Source of the DNA: JACJVV01 sp964581515 | Lineage (GTDB): Archaea > Nanobdellota > Nanobdellia > Woesearchaeales > JACJVV01 | Assembly (NCBI GenBank): GCA_964581515.1 | Contig: CAZOOV010000003.1 | Location: 127,395-191,394, forward strand | DNA length: 64,000 nt | Reading direction: 5' to 3' | Shown here: in pieces, positions 16,573 to 25,212 of the stretch | How the letters are laid out: every line of letters begins with the position of its first letter | How positions within the stretch are numbered: the stretch's first letter is position 1 | Notes under the pieces: generated by a model | The model's database searches: none | What the model was told of the DNA's origin: nothing | The model's input: only the letters and a program-made list of their open reading frames with translations | Made by a program: the position numbers and the translations under genes

Positions 16573-17182
16573 TGACCTTAGAAAAATCGAGAATGATGGA
16601 GAGCTTTCTTTAGATCAGAAAGTGGATGCGTGGAAAGAAGTTCTTGAGACTGCAAGGAAAGAGATGAAGGTAATAGATGATAGCATAGAGGGCAGAGTTG
16701 ATATTGGAGGTAAGATGGAATATCTTGCTCATGATTATGGTGGGTTTCGTCATTATGTCCCTAATATTGTTGGCAAAGAGGCGAATGCGGAGATTGCATA
16801 TATTGAACAAGCAGTTGGCGGGACATGCATGAAATGGGATGTTGGTAATGTTGCAATCAATCCCCTTGGTGTTCCTTTGATCGGTGTTACTGCATTATCA
16901 TTAGGTATGTCTTATTGGCGTTCAAGAGAGCAGAGGCTTTCTTTGGGAACGGCTTTTCTTGCTAATATGAGGGAGTTATTTACTGATTGGCGTGTTTCTG
17001 GAATGTGTGCATGCATTGGGTTGCTGTTTTCTTTTTTTAATCATATAAGTCAAGAATCTGCTGAAGGAAATGCAGATTATATTCAGGAAAAGATTGAGCA
17101 AGTGTATCACACTAATGCTGTAGAACAAGTAAGTTATGGGATGCCTGTGCTGGGAGCTGCTCCTGAGCCTGTTCAGAAATAA
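16559..17182 (+). CDS. Tandem paralog 3: two-helix membrane protein
   Basis: This is the third copy. It has YGGFRHYVPNIVGKEANAEI, two hydrophobic helices (about 105-122 and 140-158) and IQEKIEQVYHT. It is closer to copy 1 than to copy 2 around the conserved block. Its ATG lies inside the end of copy 2. It ends convergently with the alkyltransferase gene, with a 10-base overlap of stops. No known domain is recognised. Confidence 0.7.
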   Translation: MSINSDLRKIENDGELSLDQKVDAWKEVLETARKEMKVIDDSIEGRVDIGGKMEYLAHDYGGFRHYVPNIVGKEANAEIAYIEQAVGGTCMKWDVGNVAINPLGVPLIGVTALSLGMSYWRSREQRLSLGTAFLANMRELFTDWRVSGMCACIGLLFSFFNHISQESAEGNADYIQEKIEQVYHTNAVEQVSYGMPVLGAAPEPVQK

Positions 17183-17478
17183 TAGAAATACTTCTTTTCA
17201 ATCTTATTGTTCTTTATCTCAATGCCTTCTTTTTTCAGCAGCTGGACTTTTTTCTTGTTGTTTTTCTTTCCAGCATAATTTCCTACGCGGCCATCTGAAT
17301 TGATAACTCTGTGGCATGGAATTATTATCGGTTTATTATTGTTCTTCAGTGCAGTGCCTACTGCCCTGTATGCTTTTGTCTTGAGTTTGTTTGCAAGGAT
17401 CTTGTAAGTAGAAACTTTTCCTTTAGGAATATTTTTAGTGAGATTTAAGACTTTTTCTTGAAAGCTAATCTGCTTCAT
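17173..17478 (-). CDS. ogt: Short O6-alkylguanine-DNA alkyltransferase (MGMT family)
   Basis: This protein repairs O6-alkylguanine by irreversible transfer of the alkyl group to a cysteine. The 101-residue product (start MKQISFQEKV at 17478) contains the DNA-binding winged helix, the arginine-finger region AYRAVGTALKNN and the active site PCHRV with C55. Only the C-terminal domain is present, as in other small archaeal or bacterial MGMT-like proteins. Because the cysteine is kept it may be active and not an alkyltransferase-like sensor. It starts one base after the stop of the upstream membrane gene. Confidence 0.85.
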   Translation of the reverse strand: MKQISFQEKVLNLTKNIPKGKVSTYKILANKLKTKAYRAVGTALKNNNKPIIIPCHRVINSDGRVGNYAGKKNNKKKVQLLKKEGIEIKNNKIEKKYFYYF

Positions 17479-17479
17479 T

Positions 17480-17833
17480 TTAGAATGATATTGCACTTAG
17501 ACCTAATTCTACTCCAAATACTATAAGTATGAATGCAAATAACACAGCTGCAATCACATATTGTAATAACCATGCAATAATTGCTCTTATTATTCCTAAG
17601 TCAAAGATGAACATGTATAAGAAAACTGTAACGATTAGAATCAATAGGCTTCCAAGACCAAACATGCTTGTGAGTCCAAATCCAATCAATCCTACAATAA
17701 GATTTGTGAAGAACACTTTTATTATGGACGCGTCTCCTCCTAATATCTTGACTGCGAAATAAAGAGGAAGCGAAGATATCACTATAATCAAAAGAAGCAT
17801 TATGCCAATCATAACTATTGAACTTAGTGCCAT
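17480..17833 (-). CDS. Small multi-pass membrane protein (117 aa)
   Basis: Nearly the whole protein is hydrophobic, with three or four transmembrane helices (about 5-28, 40-60, 62-80, 86-112) and only short polar loops (KILGGDAS). I do not recognise the family. It is co-oriented with and immediately upstream of the alkyltransferase gene, so the two are probably transcribed together. Confidence 0.6.
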   Translation of the reverse strand: MALSSIVMIGIMLLLIIVISSLPLYFAVKILGGDASIIKVFFTNLIVGLIGFGLTSMFGLGSLLILIVTVFLYMFIFDLGIIRAIIAWLLQYVIAAVLFAFILIVFGVELGLSAISF

Positions 17834-17949
17834 ATCTATTAGAAAAAAGTTATTATTTATTTGTTTTTTGCTTTCTATTATGATTTATATTGCGGTTCAT
17901 CTCTTGTTTTAGCATTAATTTTTTAAATCTGCATAGAATCAATGATTAT

Positions 17950-18504
17950 ATGAAAGAAACAATATATTTTGCAACTGGGAATCAAGATAAGCTTAAAGAA
18001 GCAAGAGCAATCCTTAAAGAATTTAATGTTGAGCAAATTAAAGTAGATTTGCCAGAACTTCAGGGTGATCCTGAAGAAGTAGCTTCTCAGAAGGCAAAAA
18101 TTGCATTTGAGAGAGTGCAAAAGCCCGTGTTTGTTGATGATACTGGTCTTGCTTTCAATGCACTTGGAGGAATGCCTGGCATATATATCAAGCATTTCTT
18201 GAAAGCTTTAGGTCAAGATGGATTATTTAGACTTTTGCATGGGTTTGATGATAAGACAGCTAAAGCTTTTGCATCAGTTGGATATTGTGATGGAATCAAC
18301 ACAGAAGTCTTCATTGGTTATTGTGATGGAAAGATTGTTGAAAAACAAGACGCAGGAGAAGGTTTTGGGTTTGGATGGGATCCTGTCTTTAGTCCTGATG
18401 GTTATGAAGGTACTTTTGGCACAATTCCTGCAGATATAAAAAATTCAATCAGTCATAGGAAAAAAGCACTTGACAAGTTCCATGAATTCTTGCTTGGAAA
18501 ATGA
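17950..18504 (+). CDS. rdgB: XTP/dITP pyrophosphatase (RdgB/HAM1 family)
   Basis: This enzyme hydrolyses non-canonical purine NTPs such as ITP and XTP to monophosphates and cleans the nucleotide pool. The 184-residue protein starts MKETIYFATGNQDKLKEA (the T/S-x-N-x-x-K substrate loop). It continues with DLPELQGDPEEVASQKA, VFVDDTGLAFNALGGMPG, GFGFGWDPVFSPDG and SHRKKALDKF, the full family signature set. The start at 17950 is chosen because TTTTAAAT at about 17920 sits at a leaderless distance and the longer frame from 17890 has an unrelated hydrophobic start. The Cys-rich and radical SAM genes follow it. Confidence 0.93.
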   Translation: MKETIYFATGNQDKLKEARAILKEFNVEQIKVDLPELQGDPEEVASQKAKIAFERVQKPVFVDDTGLAFNALGGMPGIYIKHFLKALGQDGLFRLLHGFDDKTAKAFASVGYCDGINTEVFIGYCDGKIVEKQDAGEGFGFGWDPVFSPDGYEGTFGTIPADIKNSISHRKKALDKFHEFLLGK

Positions 18505-18532
18505 TATGTGATATGGGGTCTTGGATTATAGA

Positions 18533-18955
18533 ATGAAATCTGTTAAATTCAATGAACTCATTAAGGATATAGATGATTTTAATATTTCTGATGTTGATAA
18601 GAAAAAAGTAGATAAATTAGTTTTGACCTTTGATAATGAAGAACAGATAAAAAAATTCGATGATATTTATTCTGAACTTTTATTAAGAAAAATTTATCCT
18701 TTGACAAGAGGAATCCCTTTTTGTAAAGCAAGAATAGAACATTGTACTGAACTTTTTTGCAGTGATGGAACAGGCAAGAAGAAAAAAGAATGCAAATCAT
18801 GTAAACTATTGAAGTATTGTAATTATGATTCTAATCAGTCTGATCCAAAAAATTCTAATCATAGGGGATTTAATGTAAAACCCATAATGGGTGTTTCTGA
18901 TGATTTAATAACATTCCTGGAGGAGAGAAATGAAAGTCTTAATGATTGGATTTAA
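18533..18955 (+). CDS. Cys-rich protein, probable partner of the radical SAM enzyme
   Basis: I do not recognise this 140-residue protein. Its N-terminal 50 residues are helical and charged. A compact cysteine motif follows with C64, C71, C76, C87, C90 and C96, which could hold an iron-sulfur cluster or zinc. The start is ATG 18533, because the frame above it uses TTG. It begins 28 bases after rdgB and overlaps the radical SAM gene by 26 bases. That overlap suggests the two proteins act together, as electron carrier, chaperone or substrate. Confidence 0.6.
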   Translation: MKSVKFNELIKDIDDFNISDVDKKKVDKLVLTFDNEEQIKKFDDIYSELLLRKIYPLTRGIPFCKARIEHCTELFCSDGTGKKKKECKSCKLLKYCNYDSNQSDPKNSNHRGFNVKPIMGVSDDLITFLEERNESLNDWI

Positions 18956-20213
18956 TGTCCAGGAAGATATGTTTCCTTTAGGCTTGAGTTATCTAAAGGG
19001 TTACGCTCTAAAACAACATCCTGATGTTGAATTCAAGATAAAAGAGTTTGGTTTTGGTAATCGTTTTGATTATGATGCAAATAAAAATATTGAATTTCAA
19101 GTCATAAGTTATATCTTGCTTGAAAAGCCAGACTTAGTGATATTTAGCTCTTATGTTTGGAGTAGTGAAGTCATAAAAAAAATATCTCGTACAATCAAGA
19201 TCAATAATCCTAAAATTAAGACGCTTCTTGGTGGACCAGAAGCAAGAAAAGAAGATTTGAATGAATTTATTGATTATATAATCATAGGAGAAGGAGAACT
19301 AGGCTTTACAAACCTTGTATCTTATCTAAAAAAGAAAATCCCGATAGAATCTGTGAATAATTTAGTTTATGGTGCAGGTAATAATTGTAATAACAATAAA
19401 AATGGTAATAACAATAGTAATAATAATATTAATAATTCTATGAAAGTTATATCTGATTTAGATGATATACCTTTCCCATATCTTTCTTGGGAAGGGAAAA
19501 AAGAATTTGAAGTTGTAAGGATAGAGACTACTAGAGGATGTAATTATGACTGCAAGTATTGTAATTATGCAAAGAAGAAATATAGGCAGTTTTCTATTCC
19601 TTATCTAAAAAAGAGCATAAAGTATCTATTTGATAATTTCACATTCAAAAATTTAACAATTCTTGATGCAAATTTTAATATCGATAAGAAAAGAATGAAA
19701 CAGATATTAGGTATAATAAAGCAGAATAATAAGGATAGGAAACTAAGAGTTAATTTCGAGTTAAAACCTGAACTGATTGATAAGGATGTAACTCGCGCGA
19801 TTAAAGATTGTGATTTTAATGTAAACTGTGAACTTGGACTTCAGACTATTGATGAAGAGGTTCTTGCTTCATGCACTAGAGTATATGATGTTGATGATGT
19901 TAAGAATGGTTTGCAATTGTTGAATGAGAATCACATCAATTATAAGATCGATTTGATGTATGGTCTTCCTAAAGATAATTTCTATAAGTTCCTTCGTTCA
20001 TTTAATTTTCTTGTGACATATTCAAACCAAAATAAGATTCCTGCTCATCATCTTATGGTGTTGAACAATACTGATCTTTCTGAGTGTAATCGTTATGATC
20101 CTGAGAACAGCAGTAAGGTAATCAAGACAGATACACAGGATTGTACTGAACTCTATAAGACGCAATTATTTTTGAGTATGGTCAATAAGAAGAAGAGTTC
20201 TTTGAAGAATTGA
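18930..20213 (+). CDS. B12-binding-domain-type radical SAM protein
   Basis: The N-terminal 140 residues form a Rossmann domain like the cobalamin-binding part of class B radical SAM enzymes (LLGGPEARK at 99-107, IIIGEGELGF at 117-126), though DxHxxG is not visible. The radical SAM cluster motif CNYDCKYC (C204, C208, C211) follows RIETTRG. Later ELGLQTIDEEVL and DLMYGLPKD are typical of the TIM barrel. An Asn-rich linker (about 151-170) separates the domains. GGAGGAGA lies before ATG 18930. The reaction is unknown. Relatives methylate unactivated carbons or rearrange cofactors. Confidence 0.82.
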   Translation: MKVLMIGFNVQEDMFPLGLSYLKGYALKQHPDVEFKIKEFGFGNRFDYDANKNIEFQVISYILLEKPDLVIFSSYVWSSEVIKKISRTIKINNPKIKTLLGGPEARKEDLNEFIDYIIIGEGELGFTNLVSYLKKKIPIESVNNLVYGAGNNCNNNKNGNNNSNNNINNSMKVISDLDDIPFPYLSWEGKKEFEVVRIETTRGCNYDCKYCNYAKKKYRQFSIPYLKKSIKYLFDNFTFKNLTILDANFNIDKKRMKQILGIIKQNNKDRKLRVNFELKPELIDKDVTRAIKDCDFNVNCELGLQTIDEEVLASCTRVYDVDDVKNGLQLLNENHINYKIDLMYGLPKDNFYKFLRSFNFLVTYSNQNKIPAHHLMVLNNTDLSECNRYDPENSSKVIKTDTQDCTELYKTQLFLSMVNKKKSSLKN

Positions 20214-20269
20214 TCAGCTGTTTATTCTTAGTTTATAATTTCTTATTTTTGATTTATAATTTTTTATTC

Positions 20270-21022
20270 TTAATTTATTGCTGTATTCCACATTATATTA
20301 AAATAAGCCTTAAAACTCTTTGCTAAGTTCTTGTCTCTGACGATAAATGCAATAGGTGCTTCTAAAACCATAATAAAGAGCACAGCTTCATGGTATACAT
20401 CTATCCAGTTTGGACTTATAAGGTCATTTGCAAGATATTTGACTTCAGTCATTTCCATTTTCTTTCTTATCTTCCCATATTTTTGTGCATCTGCATTATA
20501 GATTATCTTCATGTTTGTCTTATTTGCAATTCTTTTCTTATGAAAATCTAAAAACCAACCTTCCCATTTTTCATTTGCAATTTTTGGTGCACCTAATACT
20601 AAAAGAGTATCTCCTGGCTTAAAAGTAGACATCAATTCATCTCTTATCGCTTTTATGCCTTGAAGCCCTTCATACATCTCTGCAACTCTTTTTTTTGAAG
20701 CAGTTCCTCTTTGCATGATTAATTGTGGAAGAACATCTACTACTTCTTGTTTTGTCTTACTTAATTCATCTTCTTTTTTACTGATGTATTCAAGTATCAT
20801 ATGAGGGTCATTTGGAGTGAAATGCTTTGTTCCAGATTTGATTATATAACCAACTAATCCTTTCTCTATTAACTTATCTAAGATATCGTATATCTTGGAT
20901 TTAGTTACTTTACTCTCATGAACTATATGTCCAATAGTTGATTCTCCTAACCTAGTTAAACCTAAATAAACCTTAATTTCTCCCTTTGTAAGCCCTAATT
21001 TTTCGAATAATTGCTCATCCAT
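20270..21022 (-). CDS. TrmB-family transcriptional regulator
   Basis: TrmB proteins are archaeal regulators with an N-terminal winged helix and often a C-terminal sugar-binding domain. The first 80 residues (LGLTKGEIKVYLGLTRLGESTIGHI, then VTKSKIYDILDKLIEKGLV) are the TrmB helix-turn-helix. A coiled segment at 83-100 probably dimerises it. The C-terminal part (120-250) looks like the TrmB regulatory region without a clear ligand signature. It is divergent from the zinc-ribbon/membrane/methyltransferase operon, which is a natural target. Confidence 0.85.
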   Translation of the reverse strand: MDEQLFEKLGLTKGEIKVYLGLTRLGESTIGHIVHESKVTKSKIYDILDKLIEKGLVGYIIKSGTKHFTPNDPHMILEYISKKEDELSKTKQEVVDVLPQLIMQRGTASKKRVAEMYEGLQGIKAIRDELMSTFKPGDTLLVLGAPKIANEKWEGWFLDFHKKRIANKTNMKIIYNADAQKYGKIRKKMEMTEVKYLANDLISPNWIDVYHEAVLFIMVLEAPIAFIVRDKNLAKSFKAYFNIMWNTAIN

Positions 21023-21064
21023 ATTATTTGTGTGATTAAGTCATATATAAACTTTTTCTAAGTA

Positions 21065-21078
21065 TCCCCTTTTGGGGG
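21065..21078. promoter_or_regulatory. Palindrome between the TrmB gene and divergent operon
   Basis: TCCCCTTTTGGGGG is a near-perfect inverted repeat lying seven bases before the TATA box (GTTTATATAG, about 21086-21095) of the operon that starts at 21150. It is a candidate operator for the neighbouring TrmB regulator. Confidence 0.45.
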
Positions 21079-21149
21079 AGACAAGGTTTATATAGTAATT
21101 ATCCCTACATAATAGTAACAATCATGGTTTTATGTCAGGGGTGATATAG

Positions 21150-21281
21150 ATGACAAGAATATGTCCTAAATGCAAATTCAAGAATTTTGGAGAAGAATCT
21201 TTTTGTGAGAAGTGTTTATGTAATCTTATATCTCTTGCTCCACAGGATTATTTTGCAAGACACATGGGTGTATTTCAATGA
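21150..21281 (+). CDS. Zinc-ribbon microprotein (43 aa), first gene of operon
   Basis: The product starts MTRICPKCKFKNFGEESFC and has two knuckles, CPKC (5-8) and CEKC (19-22), the standard one-zinc ribbon of archaeal small proteins, then a hydrophobic tail. A GGGGTGATA ribbon before ATG 21150 is a good ribosome binding site. Its stop overlaps the start of the membrane protein gene (ATGA at 21278-21281), giving tight coupling. Confidence 0.6.
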   Translation: MTRICPKCKFKNFGEESFCEKCLCNLISLAPQDYFARHMGVFQ

Positions 21282-22111
21282 GTAGGATAGTGAATGTTCA
21301 CTGGCCTTTTGTCTTTGTAACATCCATTGGATTATATGCATTGATGCTACTTACACTTCCATTTAATCCACAGATGAGCAGTGTATTCCTTTTTGCTTTA
21401 ATTGCATATTGGAGCAGGATTCCAGGAGTAGGTATCCCTACTCCTATGTTTATATTATATCAGATGGATCTTGTTGATTTGTTTAGTATGATTATAGCGA
21501 TAAATATAGGTGGACCAACAGGCGCAGCATTTGCAATATTTGGTAATGTTGCATCAAGGGCTGCAGGAATCTTTCCTTCATGGGCAGGAGTAATCAATGA
21601 TGCGGCGTCTCAGGGTGTAATTTGTTTATTTATGCCAATAATCCATGGAATCACTCAGAATATATTTGTTAGTATGATGATCTTTACAATAATTAGAAGA
21701 CTTGGTTTTATCGTAGGACATTTTGTATATCCTCAATTTTCATCTTTTATTTATTATATTATTGTCGTATGGCCAGGTTCAACTTTTGTTTCATTAACTA
21801 TAAATGGGTTTTATGGGAAATATTTTGGAAATTATTTTAACGGGCTTATGATGGCTGGAGTAAAGTTTAACTGGAGCCTGTTTTTGATTGCAACCTTTTT
21901 GATAGTAGTGATGTGGAGACTTATGGTTGGGAAAAGATCAAGTAAACTTATGCAAAAAGGTGCATTAGCTAGATTGATACTTGGAAGATTAAGGATAAAT
22001 AAGAAAATGGTTGAGAACAAGAATGAAAAGAATAATGAAAATATAATGAGCGATGAGGGGCTTTTATTAGAAGTTAAGAGACAATTCAATCAAATGGAGG
22101 GTTCAGAATGA
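21278..22111 (+). CDS. Six-helix membrane protein, possibly transporter-like
   Basis: The first 215 residues carry about six transmembrane helices. A glycine-rich segment reads INIGGPTGAAFAIFGN (about 76-91) and an aromatic/Gly loop reads RAAGIFPSWAGVIND. The last 60 residues are a charged cytoplasmic tail. The pattern loosely recalls ECF-transporter S components (GGPxGA motif), but no energising ATPase is adjacent, so this is only a suggestion. It overlaps the zinc-ribbon gene and the methyltransferase gene by four bases each. Confidence 0.6.
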   Translation: MSRIVNVHWPFVFVTSIGLYALMLLTLPFNPQMSSVFLFALIAYWSRIPGVGIPTPMFILYQMDLVDLFSMIIAINIGGPTGAAFAIFGNVASRAAGIFPSWAGVINDAASQGVICLFMPIIHGITQNIFVSMMIFTIIRRLGFIVGHFVYPQFSSFIYYIIVVWPGSTFVSLTINGFYGKYFGNYFNGLMMAGVKFNWSLFLIATFLIVVMWRLMVGKRSSKLMQKGALARLILGRLRINKKMVENKNEKNNENIMSDEGLLLEVKRQFNQMEGSE

Positions 22112-22824
22112 CAACTAATGTAACTGCTAAGGAACTTAATTATGATTCATATAAGACTGAGAAGTATGATTCAGATATTGTAAGGTCAATTCCATGGTAT
22201 ATCAGACTTCATAAAAAAATAATGGAAATACTTACTGATTGTTATAAGTCTTTTAAAGGAGATAGAATTAAAAATGTTTTGGAGCTTGGTGTTGGGACTG
22301 GACTTACATCTGAGAAAATATTTAAGATAATTCCTAAGGTTCATCTGGTTGCTGTTGATTTTTCTAAGACTATGCTTGATGGTGCCAGGAAAAGATTATC
22401 TGGATATGATGTAAAATATATCGAGGGTGATTATTCTGAACTGAATTTTAGAACTAATCTTGGAACTAATTTTGATATTGTGATGTCTGTTATTGGTATT
22501 CATCATCAGAATGACTTTGGCAAAAAAGAATTATTTAAGAAAATTTATGATTGCTTGAATGATGATGGAATTTTTATATTTGGTGATCTTGTTACATTTA
22601 AGGATAAGAGAGAAGCTGAGCGAAATGATAAGAGACATCATGAATATCTTATATTGAATGCAGAGGATGAGAAATCTTTGAAAGAATGGGTTCATCATCA
22701 TAAATTTTTGAATCTTTTAGCCCCTGTTGAGGATCAAATTGAATGGTTAAAAGAAGCAGGATTTTCTTCTGTAGAGATTAAATTCAAGAAGTATAACACT
22801 TGTTTGATTCTTGCTAAGAAATGA
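22108..22824 (+). CDS. Class I SAM-dependent methyltransferase
   Basis: The 238-residue protein has motif I NVLELGVGTGLTSEKI, motif II HLVAVDFSKTMLDGARKRL and motif IV FDIVMSVIGIHHQND, the usual layout of a Rossmann-fold methyltransferase of the UbiE/small-molecule type. The acceptor substrate is unknown. The coupling to the membrane protein suggests a membrane-associated or lipid-related substrate. The 3' end overlaps the PolB-like gene on the other strand by 11 bases. Confidence 0.85.
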   Translation: MTTNVTAKELNYDSYKTEKYDSDIVRSIPWYIRLHKKIMEILTDCYKSFKGDRIKNVLELGVGTGLTSEKIFKIIPKVHLVAVDFSKTMLDGARKRLSGYDVKYIEGDYSELNFRTNLGTNFDIVMSVIGIHHQNDFGKKELFKKIYDCLNDDGIFIFGDLVTFKDKREAERNDKRHHEYLILNAEDEKSLKEWVHHHKFLNLLAPVEDQIEWLKEAGFSSVEIKFKKYNTCLILAKK

Positions 22825-25120
22825 ACTTATTTAATTGTGATTGGTCTTCTGGTTCTAGGAGTTCTTCAGCTGTAATGCCTTTTAATCCTATAATATCTTC
22901 TATTCCTGGGATAAATATCCTATTCAAATAATGGAAAATATCATATTCATCTGCTTTTACTTCGCCAGGTATCCTTGCTCTTTTTGATATGGCATCATCG
23001 CCTTCTATTATTATGTAATGAATCCTTTCATATCTTTTTACTTCATGGCCTTGTGCTTTTAATTTCTTTATGATATTATATTGTATTGTCTTTTCTTGGT
23101 ATTCATTGCTGTTCTTGATTAATTTGTGTCTAATCACTTGTTCTGGTTTAGGAATTTTCTTATCTGTTAATATTGCAATCCTTTCTCTTAGATATTTTAT
23201 TATATCAGTCTTTGTTTGATTGATGAGTATCATCTTCATCAATTCCTTGATGGTATCAGTTACAAAGTCAGGGTGACTGTGTCTTAAGATATAGGAACTT
23301 TCTACAATGCTCTTATCATTTAATAATGCAAATCTCTTCTTCATATATCTTGTTTCTTCTCTTGGCAAGAAAAATCCTCTTTTGTAAGAATCTTTTATAG
23401 TCATTCGTACAGTTTCAGGAAACTGATCTTGTATCTTCTTCAGATATTCTTTTTTATCTTCTTTCATCTCAATATAAAGATCTTGATAGTCGGAAAATAC
23501 AACACTATTTTCTTTATTGGTCTCTTTTATCATTTCATTAATAGTTTCTTTAGCAAAAGAATTTATAGTCTCAAGTAATTCGTAAGAATACCATCGGGAG
23601 TATGGTACATTAAGATATTCATAAAAGAAACTGCATATTCTCACTAAGATATTTCTTCTTCTCTCTAGGTTTTCGTTCTGAGTTTTTTCCAGAGCAATCT
23701 CAATACGTTCTATCCTTGCTATTATATCACTGAGTGTTGCAGGTAATATTCCTTGTCCTACTTTTTTTCTTTCCTCTATATCACATATGAGTGTCTCAGG
23801 TGACAAGTTATTCTTGATTATCAGTTCAGGATATAATGGATTAAGATCTATCTTTGCAACATCTTTATAGATTCCAGGGACAGGATCTATTACTGGATGA
23901 TAAATCACCCTTCTTCTTTCTTTGTATTCTTCTCTGGCATCATGTTTACTGAGTACTATCTGGTTTGTATCAATACATTGTCTAATAAGTATCCATTCTA
24001 TTACTGATATGAGAGAGAAATTAAGAAGGTCTGTAGATCTGAGTCCAATAAGCTTGAATAATTCAGTAAGATTGTTGTAAATTGAGCTGAAAAGCATGTA
24101 GTTCAGTCTTGCTTTTTTGTGTATTAAATTTATGAGATGAGTATCCTCATTATCCTCTTTTGCGATTGCACTTATGTTTACGATCCCTGATATTGTATTA
24201 TATGTATTCTCAAGACTTTCCTCAGCAAGAGAGAAGTTGATGAAATTATCCATTATTGTTTTTATGAAGATTTCGTTTATGCCTATTGTTCTTAATTTTC
24301 TTGTAAGATGGCTGTAGTATGGTTCTGAATTGTCAAAGTTTATCCTCATCGGTATTTTATATTTCTTAAATCTAGCATATAAATCACTTAATTTGAAGTC
24401 TTTGTCTTCAAATAAGAGCATGTCTGGTTTTGTTGTCTGCATAATCTGTTTTAGCTGTATCAAAATATCTTCTTCACTGTTGACTTTTCTGACTTCAGCA
24501 GCATTGATATCTTTTTTCCATGTTATGATTATATCATTACTCTCTTGGGAACAGCAGATAGCAGAGATTGCTTTGCTACCTGAGTTATCTTCTTCATATG
24601 CCGCACTTATAGACATGACTTTAGGTTCAGCAAATGATATATCACGGTTAATATATTTTACAAGTTTGTATATGCCTTCATCTTTATGCTCTACTACTTC
24701 AGCTTCAAAGATGCTGAATGGTGTTATCTTATTTTCTAATAAATATCTTCTTGACAAGGAAATATCATCTTCAAAATAGTTTATAATGTCATCCCACTCT
24801 TTTATTGTATTCCTAATCATAGCTATACTTTCTGGTCTTGAAGCAAATACTTGTATGAAATTATCTTCTTGGCAGTTTATTTTCTTTCTAACAAGAGCAG
24901 TAGAAGTGACAAAATTCCTCTCATCAAATTTAAGCCTTGCAATTTTTGCCCTTAAATGAATGAGATCAATATTTTTTTTAGGATAAATAAAGAAGTTTGG
25001 TCTGTAGTAATCATGTATAATTATTAGTCTGCCCTGTTCATCTCTGCAGAAGAGATGTACAAGTACATTATCCTCTATATGATACTTGATATCTACAAGA
25101 TAAGCACGTATAGTAGCCAT
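22814..25120 (-). CDS. Inactivated family-B DNA polymerase paralog
   Basis: The 768 residues align along their length with archaeal PolB. Blocks include the pre-palm SVIEWILIR (373-380), motif A region VAKIDLNPLYPELI (421-434, D425 kept), NNLSPET, the motif B region (about 487-500), the motif C region SDYQDLYI (543-550), KKRFALL and a thumb with YIIIEGDDAISKRA. Key residues are lost. Exo I has no Asp/Glu (VMSISAAYEE). Exo II reads LLFEDKDF. The motif B KxxxNSxYG is replaced. Motif C DTD reads DYQ. It probably cannot polymerise or proofread. A structural or regulatory role is likely, as proposed for archaeal PolB2. Confidence 0.8.
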   Translation of the reverse strand: MATIRAYLVDIKYHIEDNVLVHLFCRDEQGRLIIIHDYYRPNFFIYPKKNIDLIHLRAKIARLKFDERNFVTSTALVRKKINCQEDNFIQVFASRPESIAMIRNTIKEWDDIINYFEDDISLSRRYLLENKITPFSIFEAEVVEHKDEGIYKLVKYINRDISFAEPKVMSISAAYEEDNSGSKAISAICCSQESNDIIITWKKDINAAEVRKVNSEEDILIQLKQIMQTTKPDMLLFEDKDFKLSDLYARFKKYKIPMRINFDNSEPYYSHLTRKLRTIGINEIFIKTIMDNFINFSLAEESLENTYNTISGIVNISAIAKEDNEDTHLINLIHKKARLNYMLFSSIYNNLTELFKLIGLRSTDLLNFSLISVIEWILIRQCIDTNQIVLSKHDAREEYKERRRVIYHPVIDPVPGIYKDVAKIDLNPLYPELIIKNNLSPETLICDIEERKKVGQGILPATLSDIIARIERIEIALEKTQNENLERRRNILVRICSFFYEYLNVPYSRWYSYELLETINSFAKETINEMIKETNKENSVVFSDYQDLYIEMKEDKKEYLKKIQDQFPETVRMTIKDSYKRGFFLPREETRYMKKRFALLNDKSIVESSYILRHSHPDFVTDTIKELMKMILINQTKTDIIKYLRERIAILTDKKIPKPEQVIRHKLIKNSNEYQEKTIQYNIIKKLKAQGHEVKRYERIHYIIIEGDDAISKRARIPGEVKADEYDIFHYLNRIFIPGIEDIIGLKGITAEELLEPEDQSQLNKFIS

Positions 25121-25212
25121 TTGGTAGTAAAAATGATTGAATTATTTAAAATGTTGGGGATTTTGATATATATGTCTAAAGTTTTTTAAATAGTCTGGTT
25201 TCTTGCAATCTT

